A stretch of DNA of 64,000 nucleotides from JBCBGF01 sp039193455. GTDB lineage: Bacteria; Pseudomonadota; Alphaproteobacteria; Rhodobacterales; Rhodobacteraceae. Shown here in pieces: positions 17,663 through 26,510 of the stretch. A program made the position numbers and the translations under genes. A model generated the notes under the pieces. The model saw only the letters and a list, made by a program, of their open reading frames with translations. It did no database searches and was not told the DNA's origin. The stretch is from NCBI GenBank assembly GCA_039193455.1, contig JBCCWO010000015.1, positions 1-64,000 of the forward strand, given 5' to 3'. The first letter of the stretch is position 1; the number at the start of each line of letters is the position of its first letter.

Positions 17663-18229
17663 ATGACCCAGTACAGCATCCATACCCGCGAGGGCTGGCC
17701 CTCGGACGCAGCAACCCTGCTCGCGGATTACCCGCGTGAGGCCTGGCCCGGTCACCCGAATTTTGCGCAATCCATCCAGAACTGGTTGGGCGCCCACCAG
17801 GGCTTTCGACAGTTGGGCGATCTCGTCCGGTCGAGCACCGAAGAGTTTCTCGACCGCGAGATTGCGCCAGACCGCTTTGCCCGGGCGCTGGGCTACTATG
17901 GCAATATCCTGGTGCGGAACCTGCACGGCCATCACACCTGGGAAGACCGAAATTTCTTCCCTGAAATCAGTGCGGTGGATGACCGGTTCGACCATGGGCT
18001 CGACACGCTCGAATCCGACCACCACGTGCTCGACGAAACGATCGAGACACTGACCGAACAGGCCAACCGCACGATCAAGCTGGTCCAGCTTGATGAGCTT
18101 CAGGCCCGCAGCGAAGCGGGCAAGCTGCACGATACCGCCGCCGGGCTGGAACGCTTTCTCGACCGGCACCTCACCGATGAAGAGGACCTGATCGTGCCCA
18201 TCGTTCTGCATCACAAGATGCGCGGATGA
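17663..18229 (+). CDS. Hemerythrin HHE-domain protein
   Basis: The 188-residue helical protein has histidine/acid pairs in the hemerythrin order: HGHHTWEDRNFFPEI, LESDHHVLDE and HLTDEEDLIVPIVLHH. They can form a di-iron site for oxygen, NO or iron sensing. ATG 17663 is chosen; an upstream in-frame extension is proline-rich and overlaps the previous gene. It is not linked to an obvious partner. Confidence 0.9.
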   Translation: MTQYSIHTREGWPSDAATLLADYPREAWPGHPNFAQSIQNWLGAHQGFRQLGDLVRSSTEEFLDREIAPDRFARALGYYGNILVRNLHGHHTWEDRNFFPEISAVDDRFDHGLDTLESDHHVLDETIETLTEQANRTIKLVQLDELQARSEAGKLHDTAAGLERFLDRHLTDEEDLIVPIVLHHKMRG

Positions 18230-18235
18230 TCCCTT

Positions 18236-18258
18236 GACCCCGGCCCCGCGCCGGGGTC
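18236..18258 (+). terminator. Hairpin after the hemerythrin gene
   Basis: GACCCCGGC (18236-18244) pairs with GCCGGGGTC (18250-18258) around a five-base loop, seven bases after the stop. There is no T run, so intrinsic termination would be weak. Confidence 0.45.
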
Positions 18259-18268
18259 TTAGCAGGGC

Positions 18269-19198
18269 ATGACGCCCTCCCCCGAAAACCCGGGACTTCT
18301 GAACTGGCTCCTGATCCTCGGCCTCGGGATCGTCTGGGGCACGGCATTCATGAGCATTGCGCTCGCCCTTAACGGCTTTCAACCGATCACCGTGGCCGCC
18401 CTGCGCACCACGCTCGGCGGGTTTGCGCTGTGGACGGCTGGCATGGCGATGGGTCAACCGCTCGGCGCCGCCCCGCGGGGCACCTGGCCAACGCTGACGA
18501 TCATCGCGATCACCAGCGCGGCCCTGCCCTTTCTGCTTTTGGCCTGGGGGCTGCAACACGTCCCCTCGGCCTTTGCGGGCGTCGCCATGGGCGCGGGGCC
18601 ATTGCTCTTGTTGCCGCTCGTCTACCTCTTCTCACCGGATGAGGGGATTGGCCCCCGCCGCGTCGCTGGCGTCCTGCTGGGGTTCGTCGGCCTTGCAACG
18701 CTGATCGGGCCCGGGGCCTTCGCAGGCGTAGGAGACTTTACCACGCTCGGGCGCCTGGCCTGCGTCGGTGCCGCAACCTGCTATGCGATCAGTTCGATCC
18801 TGACCCGGCGCGCCCCGGCAATCCCGCCGATCACCTTTGCGGCCGCCACCCTGCTGATCTCGGGCGCGATCCTCCTGCCCATCGCGCTGTCGGTCGAAGG
18901 GCTGCCAAACCATCCGCCGTTGAGCGCGACACTCGCCCTGATCTACCTCGCGCTCTTCCCCACCGGGCTTGCCGCGCTGTTGCGGATCCGCGTGATCCGG
19001 ACCGCCGGGTCGGTGTTCATGAGCCTTGTCAGCTATATGGTCCCGGTCTGGGCCGTCGTCTTCGGCCTGTTCCTGTTGGGCGAAGACCTCCCGCCCCAGG
19101 TTTTCACAGCGCTCGCACTGATCCTCGCCGGGATCGGGCTCAGCCAGTGGCGCAGTCTGCGGGCCGGTCTTTTGCGGCGCACGGCGGTTCGTGAGTGA
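18269..19198 (+). CDS. EamA/DMT-family transporter
   Basis: The 309-residue protein has ten predicted membrane helices in two EamA repeats (LGLGIVWGTAFMSIAL near residue 15; the second repeat from about 155). Members export amino acids, amines or metabolites. The substrate is not predictable. It begins 10 bases after a hairpin and ends just before a lipoprotein gene. Confidence 0.9.
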   Translation: MTPSPENPGLLNWLLILGLGIVWGTAFMSIALALNGFQPITVAALRTTLGGFALWTAGMAMGQPLGAAPRGTWPTLTIIAITSAALPFLLLAWGLQHVPSAFAGVAMGAGPLLLLPLVYLFSPDEGIGPRRVAGVLLGFVGLATLIGPGAFAGVGDFTTLGRLACVGAATCYAISSILTRRAPAIPPITFAAATLLISGAILLPIALSVEGLPNHPPLSATLALIYLALFPTGLAALLRIRVIRTAGSVFMSLVSYMVPVWAVVFGLFLLGEDLPPQVFTALALILAGIGLSQWRSLRAGLLRRTAVRE

Positions 19199-19283
19199 TC
19201 CTGCGCGGGAAGGATTCACATCGCGCTCCGCCCACGTTAGAACACGCGCAACCGCCTCCAACACAACGAGAGAAGAGCAGCCC

Positions 19284-19619
19284 ATGACAAGATACCTGAG
19301 CACCGCCACCATTGCACTGGCCCTGCTATCGGCCTGCGCGGCACCCTCTGACGACACCGCCAGCCGGGAGACGGGCTATACCCCGCCCGAGGCGTCGGGC
19401 CTTATCGCCGTGCGTCCATTCCCGACCGAAGGCGATGTCTGCCAGGTTGTGGGCGAAAACGATACGACCCGCGATTACCTGGATGACAGTGCGACGCTGA
19501 TCGGCTGCCCGTCGAATGAGCTTGGCGCCATCGAAGACCGTGTTAACGCCGGGGCGACCCTTGTGGCGCGTGCGGGCGAGTGGTGGCTGCTCTCCGTTCC
19601 CAGCGGCCCGGCGGGTTAA
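19284..19619 (+). CDS. Small putative lipoprotein
   Basis: The 111-residue protein has a type II signal peptide with lipobox LLSAC (Cys18), so it is probably a lipid-anchored periplasmic protein. The mature part contains two more Cys and a conserved-looking EGDVCQVVGEN segment reminiscent of small I78-type inhibitor proteins, but I cannot confirm that. ATG 19284 is preferred to an earlier in-frame start. It converges with glmM, sharing four bases. Confidence 0.75.
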   Translation: MTRYLSTATIALALLSACAAPSDDTASRETGYTPPEASGLIAVRPFPTEGDVCQVVGENDTTRDYLDDSATLIGCPSNELGAIEDRVNAGATLVARAGEWWLLSVPSGPAG

Positions 19620-20959
19620 ACCGCCGCTTCCACCTCGGCCACGATACCGTCCACCACCTGGCCCAAAAGCGCTTCATCCTCGCACTCGGCCATCACGCGG
19701 ATCAATGGCTCGGTCCCCGATTTCCGGATCAGCAACCGCCCCGTTCCGGTCAGCCGCGCCTCAGCGTCTTCAATCGCGCGCCGCACCGTGTCGGCGCCCA
19801 AAGGATCCGACCCGGCAGCATAGCGCACGTTCTTCAACATCTGCGGCACCGGCGCAAAGGTCTGGGCCAGCGCGCTCGCCTTCTGATGGGTCTCAACCAT
19901 CTCGCGCAGGAACTGCAGCCCCGCGATCAGCCCGTCGCCCGTGGTGGTGTAGTCGGTCATCACGATATGGCCCGACTGCTCGCCCCCCATGTTGTAGCCG
20001 CCCTTGCGCATCGCCTCGACAACGTATCGGTCGCCGACACCCGTGCGGTGCAGCGCGATCCCCTGCCCCGCCAGGTGCCGCTCTAGCCCGAGGTTCGACA
20101 TCACTGTGGCGACCAGCGTGCCATGGGCGAGCCGCTGATCCGCGGCCCAGCGACCCGCGAGCAGCGCCATGATCTGATCGCCATCCGCCAATGTGCCGGT
20201 TTCATCCAGGACCATCACCCGGTCGGCATCGCCATCAAGGCAGATGCCCACATCCGCGCCATGCGCCCGCACCGCCGCCGCGGCAGCCGAGGTATCCGTT
20301 GACCCACAGCCCTTGTTGATATTGGTGCCATCCGGTTTCACCCCGATCGCAACCACATCCGCACCCAGTTCCCACAGAACTTCGGGCGCCGCTTTATAGG
20401 CCGCACCGTTGGCACAATCGATCACCACCTTCAGCCCGTCGAGCCGCAGGTCCGAGGGGAAGGTCGATTTCACCCGCTCGATATAGCGATAAAGCCCGTC
20501 ATCGATCCGCCGCGCCCGCCCGATATTGCCCGCCGCAGCCGGTTGGATATCACCGCCAAGGATCGCCTCAATCTCGGCCTCGGCCTCATCGGACAGCTTG
20601 AAGCCGTCGGGCCCGAAAAACTTGATGCCGTTATCTTCATGCGGATTGTGGCTGGCCGAAATCATCACGCCAACATCCGCCCGCATCGAATGCGTCAGCA
20701 AACCCACCGCCGGTGTCGGCACAGGCCCCAGAAGCAGCACGTTCATCCCCGTCGAGGTGAACCCCGCCGTCAACGCGTTCTCAAACATATAGCCCGAAAG
20801 CCGCGTGTCTTTGCCGATGACCACCCGATGGGCCGAGGAATGATCCCTGCGAAAATAGCGCCCCGCCGCCGCGCCCAGACGCAGCGCAACCTCTGCGGTC
20901 ATGGGATAGGTGTTCGCGGTGCCGCGCACCCCGTCCGTTCCGAAAAGTGTTCGTGCCAT
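19616..20959 (-). CDS. glmM: Phosphoglucosamine mutase
   Basis: The 447-residue enzyme interconverts glucosamine-6-phosphate and glucosamine-1-phosphate on the way to UDP-GlcNAc. The phosphoserine loop ISASHNPHEDNG, the metal loop DGDADR and the phosphate-binding RKSGTEPLIRVMAE are intact. ATG 20959 gives the usual MARTLFGTDG start. It lies 43 bases downstream of folP, and the folB-folP-glmM order is typical of alphaproteobacteria. Confidence 0.97.
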   Translation of the reverse strand: MARTLFGTDGVRGTANTYPMTAEVALRLGAAAGRYFRRDHSSAHRVVIGKDTRLSGYMFENALTAGFTSTGMNVLLLGPVPTPAVGLLTHSMRADVGVMISASHNPHEDNGIKFFGPDGFKLSDEAEAEIEAILGGDIQPAAAGNIGRARRIDDGLYRYIERVKSTFPSDLRLDGLKVVIDCANGAAYKAAPEVLWELGADVVAIGVKPDGTNINKGCGSTDTSAAAAAVRAHGADVGICLDGDADRVMVLDETGTLADGDQIMALLAGRWAADQRLAHGTLVATVMSNLGLERHLAGQGIALHRTGVGDRYVVEAMRKGGYNMGGEQSGHIVMTDYTTTGDGLIAGLQFLREMVETHQKASALAQTFAPVPQMLKNVRYAAGSDPLGADTVRRAIEDAEARLTGTGRLLIRKSGTEPLIRVMAECEDEALLGQVVDGIVAEVEAAV

Positions 20960-21002
20960 ACTGCCTTCTGCCTCTGCCGCACAAAAAATTTGCGTCACTC
21001 AA

Positions 21003-22010
21003 TCACGCCTGCCCGGAGGCTGCCGTCCATAGCGCCAGCGCTTGCCGCGTCTCAACTATATCATGAACCCGCAGGATCTGAACACCCTGCGCCACGGCGG
21101 CCAGCGCCACGGCCACCGATCCCGGCATCCGCGCATCTGCGGCCTCTGCCCCGGACAGCGTGCCGATAAACCGCTTGCGCGAGGCCCCGATCAGGATCGG
21201 ACAACCAAGCCCGTGAAACAGGCTAAGCCCGCGCAAAAGCGCAAGATTGTGGTCCAGTGTCTTGCCAAACCCGATGCCCGGATCCACCACGATCCGCGCA
21301 CGGTCTATCCCGGCCGCAACAGCGGCATCAATCCGCCGGTCGAGGAAGTCATAGACGTCAAGCAGCACATCATCATAGCGCGGCGCGTCCTGCATCGTCA
21401 CGGGATCGCCCTGCGCGTGCATCAGGCACACCGGCGCCCCCTGCGCCGCGGCCACCTCGGCAATCCCCGCGTCATAGGTCAGCGCCGCCACATCGTTCAG
21501 CATCGCCGCACCAGCCTGAAACGCCGCCACGGCCACCGCCGCCTTGCGCGTGTCGATCGAGATCGGCGTCTGCACCTCGCGGTGCAGGGCCCCGATCACC
21601 GGCGCCACCCGCGCGACCTCGTCCGCCACAGGCACCGTCTCGGCCCCGGGCCGCGTGCTCTCGCCCCCGATGTCCAGGATATCGGCCCCGCCCGCGGCCA
21701 ATGCGGCGCCATGGCGGGCCGCCGCCTCGGGTGCCGCATAAAGCCCGCCATCCGAGAAACTGTCGGGCGTGACGTTGACGATCCCCATCAGGCGCGGGCG
21801 ATCCATCCCCAGCCCGGCCACCGGGGGCCGCACCGCGCTCAACCTGTTGCGGATGTCTTCCGGCAACTCCGAGACGGGCACCACCGCCCCGCCCCGATCC
21901 CGCTCGATCCGCTCGGCATGGGTCGCCCAGCCCCAGCCCCCGGCGATCCGCAACGCGCCGGCGGGGCGCGCTTGGCCGATCTGCACCAAGGGACGGTAGT
22001 AGACGCCCAT
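21003..22010 (-). CDS. folP: Dihydropteroate synthase
   Basis: The 335-residue enzyme condenses pABA with the pterin pyrophosphate in folate synthesis. The family signatures MGIVNVTPDSFSDGG (about residue 75) and DIGGESTRPGA are present, with the SRKRFIG phosphate site near the C-terminus. About 70 residues precede the TIM barrel, longer than in E. coli. ATG 22010 directly follows a GTG and the folB TAG stop, so folB and folP are almost certainly coupled. Confidence 0.96.
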   Translation of the reverse strand: MGVYYRPLVQIGQARPAGALRIAGGWGWATHAERIERDRGGAVVPVSELPEDIRNRLSAVRPPVAGLGMDRPRLMGIVNVTPDSFSDGGLYAAPEAAARHGAALAAGGADILDIGGESTRPGAETVPVADEVARVAPVIGALHREVQTPISIDTRKAAVAVAAFQAGAAMLNDVAALTYDAGIAEVAAAQGAPVCLMHAQGDPVTMQDAPRYDDVLLDVYDFLDRRIDAAVAAGIDRARIVVDPGIGFGKTLDHNLALLRGLSLFHGLGCPILIGASRKRFIGTLSGAEAADARMPGSVAVALAAVAQGVQILRVHDIVETRQALALWTAASGQA

Positions 22011-22013
22011 CAC

Positions 22014-22913
22014 CTAGACCAACGCCTCGGCATCAAGCGGCAGTGCCCCGTCCGTGTCCGTGCCCACGGCGATCACCGCGCCTGCCTCCATATGCTCGGC
22101 CAGCCAGCGCGCCAGCGCCTCTGGGTCGAACGCGGCGGGCTTGTCGGTCGCATCGAGGATCATCTTCGACGGCGCCCACACGCTGATCCGCCGCTTGCCC
22201 CGCGCCCAGTCCAGTTCAGTCCGGCTGTCGACCACCACACAGCGCGGATCGCGCGCCGCCAGCGCCCAGGCGTTCTGTTCGATGGCCAGCAAATCGACCC
22301 GGCGTTGCGTGGGCATGTGCCCCGTCTCAATCCGCGTGTCCTCTGGCAAACCCACGCACAGGATCGCGGGCACCTCGGCCGCTGCGATCCCGTCGATCCA
22401 CCGCACCAGCCGGGGCGAGGCCATCGCCGCGTTCGACAGAAAGATCACCACGGGCGGCGGCGCAATCTCATCCGGCAGGCTCACCCCGCGCGGCGCCGAC
22501 ACCGCATCGCGCACGATCTCGACCCCCAGAGCCCCGGGCCCCAGGTCAAGCTTTTCGATCCGCACAAAACACCGCAGCGCCTGCGGCTCGGACAGCACGC
22601 GTTCGGCCACGCGTTCCGCCAGCGTCTCAAGCAGGTTCAACCGCTCCACAGCCAGCTCTGCCGCGATCGCCTCGGTGATCCGGTCGTAGCTGAGAATGCG
22701 ATCGACATCGTCGGCAATCTCACCCTGCGGCCGCACCTCGACCACCACATTGAAACTCACACGCTGGGTGCGCCCCCGCTCGGGCTGGAATGCCCCGATC
22801 TCAACCTCGACGACATGGTCGCGCAGCGATATCCGGTCGCGCACGCCGTCGGGCGCCATCGCGCGGGCGCGGTGTTCGGGGTGATCAAAGGCAAGGGCGA
22901 TGGGCTGGGCCAT
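22014..22913 (-). CDS. folB: Dihydroneopterin aldolase with long C-terminal extension
   Basis: The 299-residue protein carries the FolB domain at about residues 25-145 (ISLRDHVVEVEIGAFQPERG, then LSYDRITEAI, LNLLETLAERVA). FolB cleaves dihydroneopterin in folate synthesis, and the free domain has about 120 residues. The remaining 150 residues form a separate alpha/beta domain I do not recognise (FLSNAAMASPRLVRWIDGI onwards). ATG 22913 is chosen. The stop is three bases before folP. Other Rhodobacteraceae appear to have long FolB proteins, so the extension is probably real. Confidence 0.92.
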   Translation of the reverse strand: MAQPIALAFDHPEHRARAMAPDGVRDRISLRDHVVEVEIGAFQPERGRTQRVSFNVVVEVRPQGEIADDVDRILSYDRITEAIAAELAVERLNLLETLAERVAERVLSEPQALRCFVRIEKLDLGPGALGVEIVRDAVSAPRGVSLPDEIAPPPVVIFLSNAAMASPRLVRWIDGIAAAEVPAILCVGLPEDTRIETGHMPTQRRVDLLAIEQNAWALAARDPRCVVVDSRTELDWARGKRRISVWAPSKMILDATDKPAAFDPEALARWLAEHMEAGAVIAVGTDTDGALPLDAEALV

Positions 22914-23006
22914 GGCAGGCTCCCGCAGAGACGGTTTCACAAGCCCTACGCATCTCACCACCCGGGCGCCGCATTACAACCGGCGCCGGGAACGCGGGAT
23001 GCGACC

Positions 23007-23708
23007 TCAGCGTTGCGCGACCTGATAGTCCTGGCGGTAGAAGTGGTGGTAACCGATCGTCACCGTGCGCGGATAGACCTTGGCCCAGCGCGGGTTCACC
23101 GATTTGGTGTGGTAATGCGTGGCGCCATAGGTCAGGTCCCGCGGTGCATCCTCGGCCAGCATCAGTGCTGCGATCTTGCCCACCTTGGCATAGGCACGCG
23201 GCTCTCCGATGATCTCTTTGCGCCCGTCGCAGGCATAGGTGAACTGGCACTGATAGCGTGCGCCCGTCCCCTGATAGATCACCCCGCACACCGTGTCGGG
23301 GTACCTCGGGCTGTCGACCCGATTCAGGATCACTTCGGCCACTGCGAAGATGCCCTTGGTCGTCTCACCGCGCGCCTCAAAGTACAGCGCTTCGGCCAGA
23401 CACCGCCACGCCTCATCCCCCGAGGGATCGGGCAGACCGGCCAAAAACTTGGGATCAAAACGGCTCACTTCAATTTCGCCGCCGGCGTCCGTGCTCAGCT
23501 TGCGAGGGTCACGCGACAAACGCCTGACATCGCGTGCCGAAATCGACTGAACGCCTTCATGCTCCATCTCAAGAACATGGGCGATCTTGTCGGTAAACAC
23601 CGCCGTGGGATCGTTGGAAGAACTCAGCACAACATCGGCCTGCGCGCCGCTGGCAAACATCGCGCAAACACTAAACATCGCAGCCCAATAAGCTGGTCTT
23701 CTTGGCAT
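23007..23708 (-). CDS. SleB/CwlJ-type cell wall hydrolase
   Basis: The 233-residue exported protein (signal peptide about residues 1-25) has a C-terminal Hydrolase_2 domain from CLAEALYFEARGE, whose Glu is the catalytic residue, through EVILNRVDSPRYP to HYHTKSVNPRWAKVYPRTVTIG. Such enzymes cut peptidoglycan glycan strands, as lytic transglycosylases or amidases. ATG 23708 is favoured because it follows a G-rich ribosome site and starts the signal peptide. It is a single-gene unit. Confidence 0.9.
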   Translation of the reverse strand: MPRRPAYWAAMFSVCAMFASGAQADVVLSSSNDPTAVFTDKIAHVLEMEHEGVQSISARDVRRLSRDPRKLSTDAGGEIEVSRFDPKFLAGLPDPSGDEAWRCLAEALYFEARGETTKGIFAVAEVILNRVDSPRYPDTVCGVIYQGTGARYQCQFTYACDGRKEIIGEPRAYAKVGKIAALMLAEDAPRDLTYGATHYHTKSVNPRWAKVYPRTVTIGYHHFYRQDYQVAQR

Positions 23709-23889
23709 TTTGCCCCCCAAGGCGAAAACATACGGACACAAGTCCATGGCAAGCTTTTGCCGTTTAGAATGATTTCACCTTTTCGTCCAATCGACCCGGC
23801 AAAACTCCGCCGATACAGACACTAAGCGGGCGCTCTTCAGAAAATGGTTAGACTTTGCGGGGACGGAAAGCGGCCTTGGCTTCAACGCG

Positions 23890-26436
23890 TTACGGCGTGA
23901 TGCTGTCCGACCGGATCGCCAGATGCGCCGCCGCCAGGCGGGCCACCGGCACGCGAAACGGTGAGCAGGAAACATAGCTAAAGCCCACGGATCGGCAAAA
24001 AGCGATGGAATCTGGGTCGCCCGCATGTTCACCGCAAACCGACAATGTGACATCCGGGCGCCCGCGCCGTCCGCGCTCGGCCCCGATGGTCAAGAGCTCA
24101 CCCACGCCCTCTTCGTCCAGCCGGTGGAACGGGTCCTCGGCAAAGACACCCTGATTGACGTAGGACCCCATGAACCGCCCCGCATCGTCGCGCGACAGGC
24201 CATAGGCCATCTGGGTCAGGTCATTGGTGCCAAAGCTCAGGAACGAGGCATGCGCCGCGATCTCATCGGCGCGCAGCGCGGCACGCGGCGTCTCGACCAT
24301 CACGCCCAGGCGATAGTCAAAGGTCGTCTGCTGCTCGGCCGTCACCGCCGCGGCAACCGCATCGATCCGCGCCTTCACAAGCTCGACCTCGCGCTTGGCC
24401 GACACCAGCGGGATCATCACCTCGGGCGCGACCGGCGCGCCCGACCGGCTGGCCGCCACCGTCGCCTCAAAGATCGCGCGGGCCTGCATGTCGTAGATCT
24501 CGGGCACGGCAATCCCCAGCCGCACGCCGCGCATCCCCAGCATCGGGTTGAACTCGGCCAGCGCCTCGACCCGGCGCGTCACTGTCGCCACCGACAGATC
24601 CAGCGCATCGGCCAGCTCGCGCAGGCCCTCTTGCCCATGGGGCAGAAACTCGTGCAGCGGCGGGTCGAGCAGGCGAATGCAGACCGGCTGGCCCTGCATG
24701 ATCTCAAAGAGCGCGGTGAAATCCGCGCGCTGCATCGGCAGCAAGCGCTCGATCACGGCGGCGCGGTTTTCGGGACCGTCGGCAAAGATCATCTCGCGCA
24801 TGACGGTCAGGCGATCGTCGTTGAAGAACATGTGCTCGGTCCGGCAGAGCCCGATCCCTTCCGCGCGGAAGGTCCGCGCCATGCGCGCCTCGGCCGGTGT
24901 ATCGGCATTCGCCCGCACGCCGATATCACGCGCCGCATCTGCCCAGCCCAGAAGCGTCTGGAACGCATCGTCCAGCGCAGGTTCCAACAGCGGTGCGGAC
25001 CCGGCCAGAACCTGGCCCGTGGTGCCATCAATGGTCAGGATATGGCCCTCGCCGAACACGCGCCCATCATCTGCGGTCAGCGTCTTGTCGCGGCGGTTCA
25101 GCCGCATGCCCGAGGCGCCCACCACACAGGGCAGGCCCAGGCCGCGGGCGATCACCGCCGCATGGCTGGTCGCACCGCCACGCTCGGTCAGGACGCCCAC
25201 GCTGGCATGCATCCCGCGCACATCCTCGGGCGAGGTTTCGCGGCGCACCAGGATGCAGGGCTCATCGCGCGACGCGCTCGACTGCGCGGCGCGCGCGCTA
25301 AAGACAATCCGTCCCGTCGCCGCCCCGGGGCTTGCCGCGATCCCTGCCGCGCAGACATCGCGCGCCCCGCGCGGATCGACCTGACGGTGCAGCAGTTCGG
25401 GCAGAGCCTGCGGCTCGACCCGCAGCACCGCATCCTCGGGCGGGATGATCCCGTCTTCGGCCAATGCAACGGCGATCTGCACCTCGGCCCGCGCCCCGCG
25501 CGGCACCCGCACCGCATCCAGAATGCTGAGTGTGCCCGCCTGGATCGTGAACTCGATCTCCATCTCTTCCTTCAGACGGGTCCGGCACAGCCCGCCCATC
25601 TCTTTGAGCGTCTCGAACACCTCGGGGCACAGCTCTTCCAGCGACGGCCCCCGCGGATCGCGGGTCAGGTAGAGCGCGCCGTCGGTCTGGCGCACCGCAT
25701 CGCGCCCCTGGCTCTGGCTCAGGTAGCGTCCGGTGATCTGCGGCGTGCCGGTGGTCGCATCGATGAACTGGATCACGCCCGAGCCGCTTTCGGCCTTGCC
25801 CACGCCCAGCGCCATTTCCTGCACGACCAGCCCCAGCCCCGCATCCGGCGGCGCACCGCGCGCCTGGCGCAGCAGCCGGGCCGAGGTGCCTTCCCAGGCC
25901 CGCGCCATGGATTGCAGCACATCGGCCAGCTGACGCTCGATCTCTTGCGGGAAGGGTTCGTCCGCCTCATCCTCATAGGCGTCGAGCAGCGCGTTCAGAT
26001 CGCTGTCGCTTTCAGCCTCGTCAAAGACATCGGGGTCGAGTCGTGCGACATGGGCGGCGTACGACTGGATAAACCGCCGGTAAAGCGCATCGGCGGCCTC
26101 ATGCCCCATGGTCTGGATCAGTTCGGCGTGGCGGGCATCGTTCATCCCGATGTTCAGGATCGCGCCCGGACCGCCCCAATCCGGATCCTGGCTAGACGGG
26201 CGCACAGACACCAGGGGCTTTGGCCCGAATGCCGACAAAAGCTCTTTCATATCAGGGACTTGCCCGGATGCCAGTCCGCGAACGGCGGGGAAGGACAGCG
26301 CCACGGTCCGCGGCACCGGCATCTCAAGCCGGATCAGCCGCTGCAGGCATTTCGCCCGCCCGCCATGCAACCCGGCCGAGATCGGTGCGCTTGGCGTGAT
26401 CTCGGCAAAGTCAGGGATATCAATATGTTTCTGCAC
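23890..26436 (-). CDS. ppdK: Pyruvate, phosphate dikinase homologue
   Basis: The 848-residue protein has a divergent N-terminal ATP-grasp-like part, the central phosphohistidine domain with TERGGATSHAAVIARGLG (about residue 425), and a C-terminal PEP/pyruvate TIM barrel with CRTEHMFF, SFGTNDLTQMAYGLSRDD and the catalytic Cys in LSVCGEHAGDPDS. PPDK interconverts pyruvate and PEP using pyrophosphate. It is somewhat shorter than typical PPDK (about 880-900), and the glycine-rich N-terminal nucleotide loop is weakly conserved, so ATP/PPi use is uncertain. It lies 74 bases downstream of glyS, a usual position in this family. Confidence 0.85.
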   Translation of the reverse strand: MQKHIDIPDFAEITPSAPISAGLHGGRAKCLQRLIRLEMPVPRTVALSFPAVRGLASGQVPDMKELLSAFGPKPLVSVRPSSQDPDWGGPGAILNIGMNDARHAELIQTMGHEAADALYRRFIQSYAAHVARLDPDVFDEAESDSDLNALLDAYEDEADEPFPQEIERQLADVLQSMARAWEGTSARLLRQARGAPPDAGLGLVVQEMALGVGKAESGSGVIQFIDATTGTPQITGRYLSQSQGRDAVRQTDGALYLTRDPRGPSLEELCPEVFETLKEMGGLCRTRLKEEMEIEFTIQAGTLSILDAVRVPRGARAEVQIAVALAEDGIIPPEDAVLRVEPQALPELLHRQVDPRGARDVCAAGIAASPGAATGRIVFSARAAQSSASRDEPCILVRRETSPEDVRGMHASVGVLTERGGATSHAAVIARGLGLPCVVGASGMRLNRRDKTLTADDGRVFGEGHILTIDGTTGQVLAGSAPLLEPALDDAFQTLLGWADAARDIGVRANADTPAEARMARTFRAEGIGLCRTEHMFFNDDRLTVMREMIFADGPENRAAVIERLLPMQRADFTALFEIMQGQPVCIRLLDPPLHEFLPHGQEGLRELADALDLSVATVTRRVEALAEFNPMLGMRGVRLGIAVPEIYDMQARAIFEATVAASRSGAPVAPEVMIPLVSAKREVELVKARIDAVAAAVTAEQQTTFDYRLGVMVETPRAALRADEIAAHASFLSFGTNDLTQMAYGLSRDDAGRFMGSYVNQGVFAEDPFHRLDEEGVGELLTIGAERGRRGRPDVTLSVCGEHAGDPDSIAFCRSVGFSYVSCSPFRVPVARLAAAHLAIRSDSITP

Positions 26437-26510
26437 TGCGGCACCATTCCTGATCCGCAGAATAAGGTGTCAGGTCGACTTGACAAGGTCGCCAATGTCG
26501 CGCCGCAGCA

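Noticed and set aside
21042..23825. A 927-codon open frame antisense to folP, folB and the cell wall hydrolase
   Set aside because: It is a shadow of three well-supported genes on the minus strand. Its composition is His/Arg/Pro-rich and nothing resembles a protein domain.
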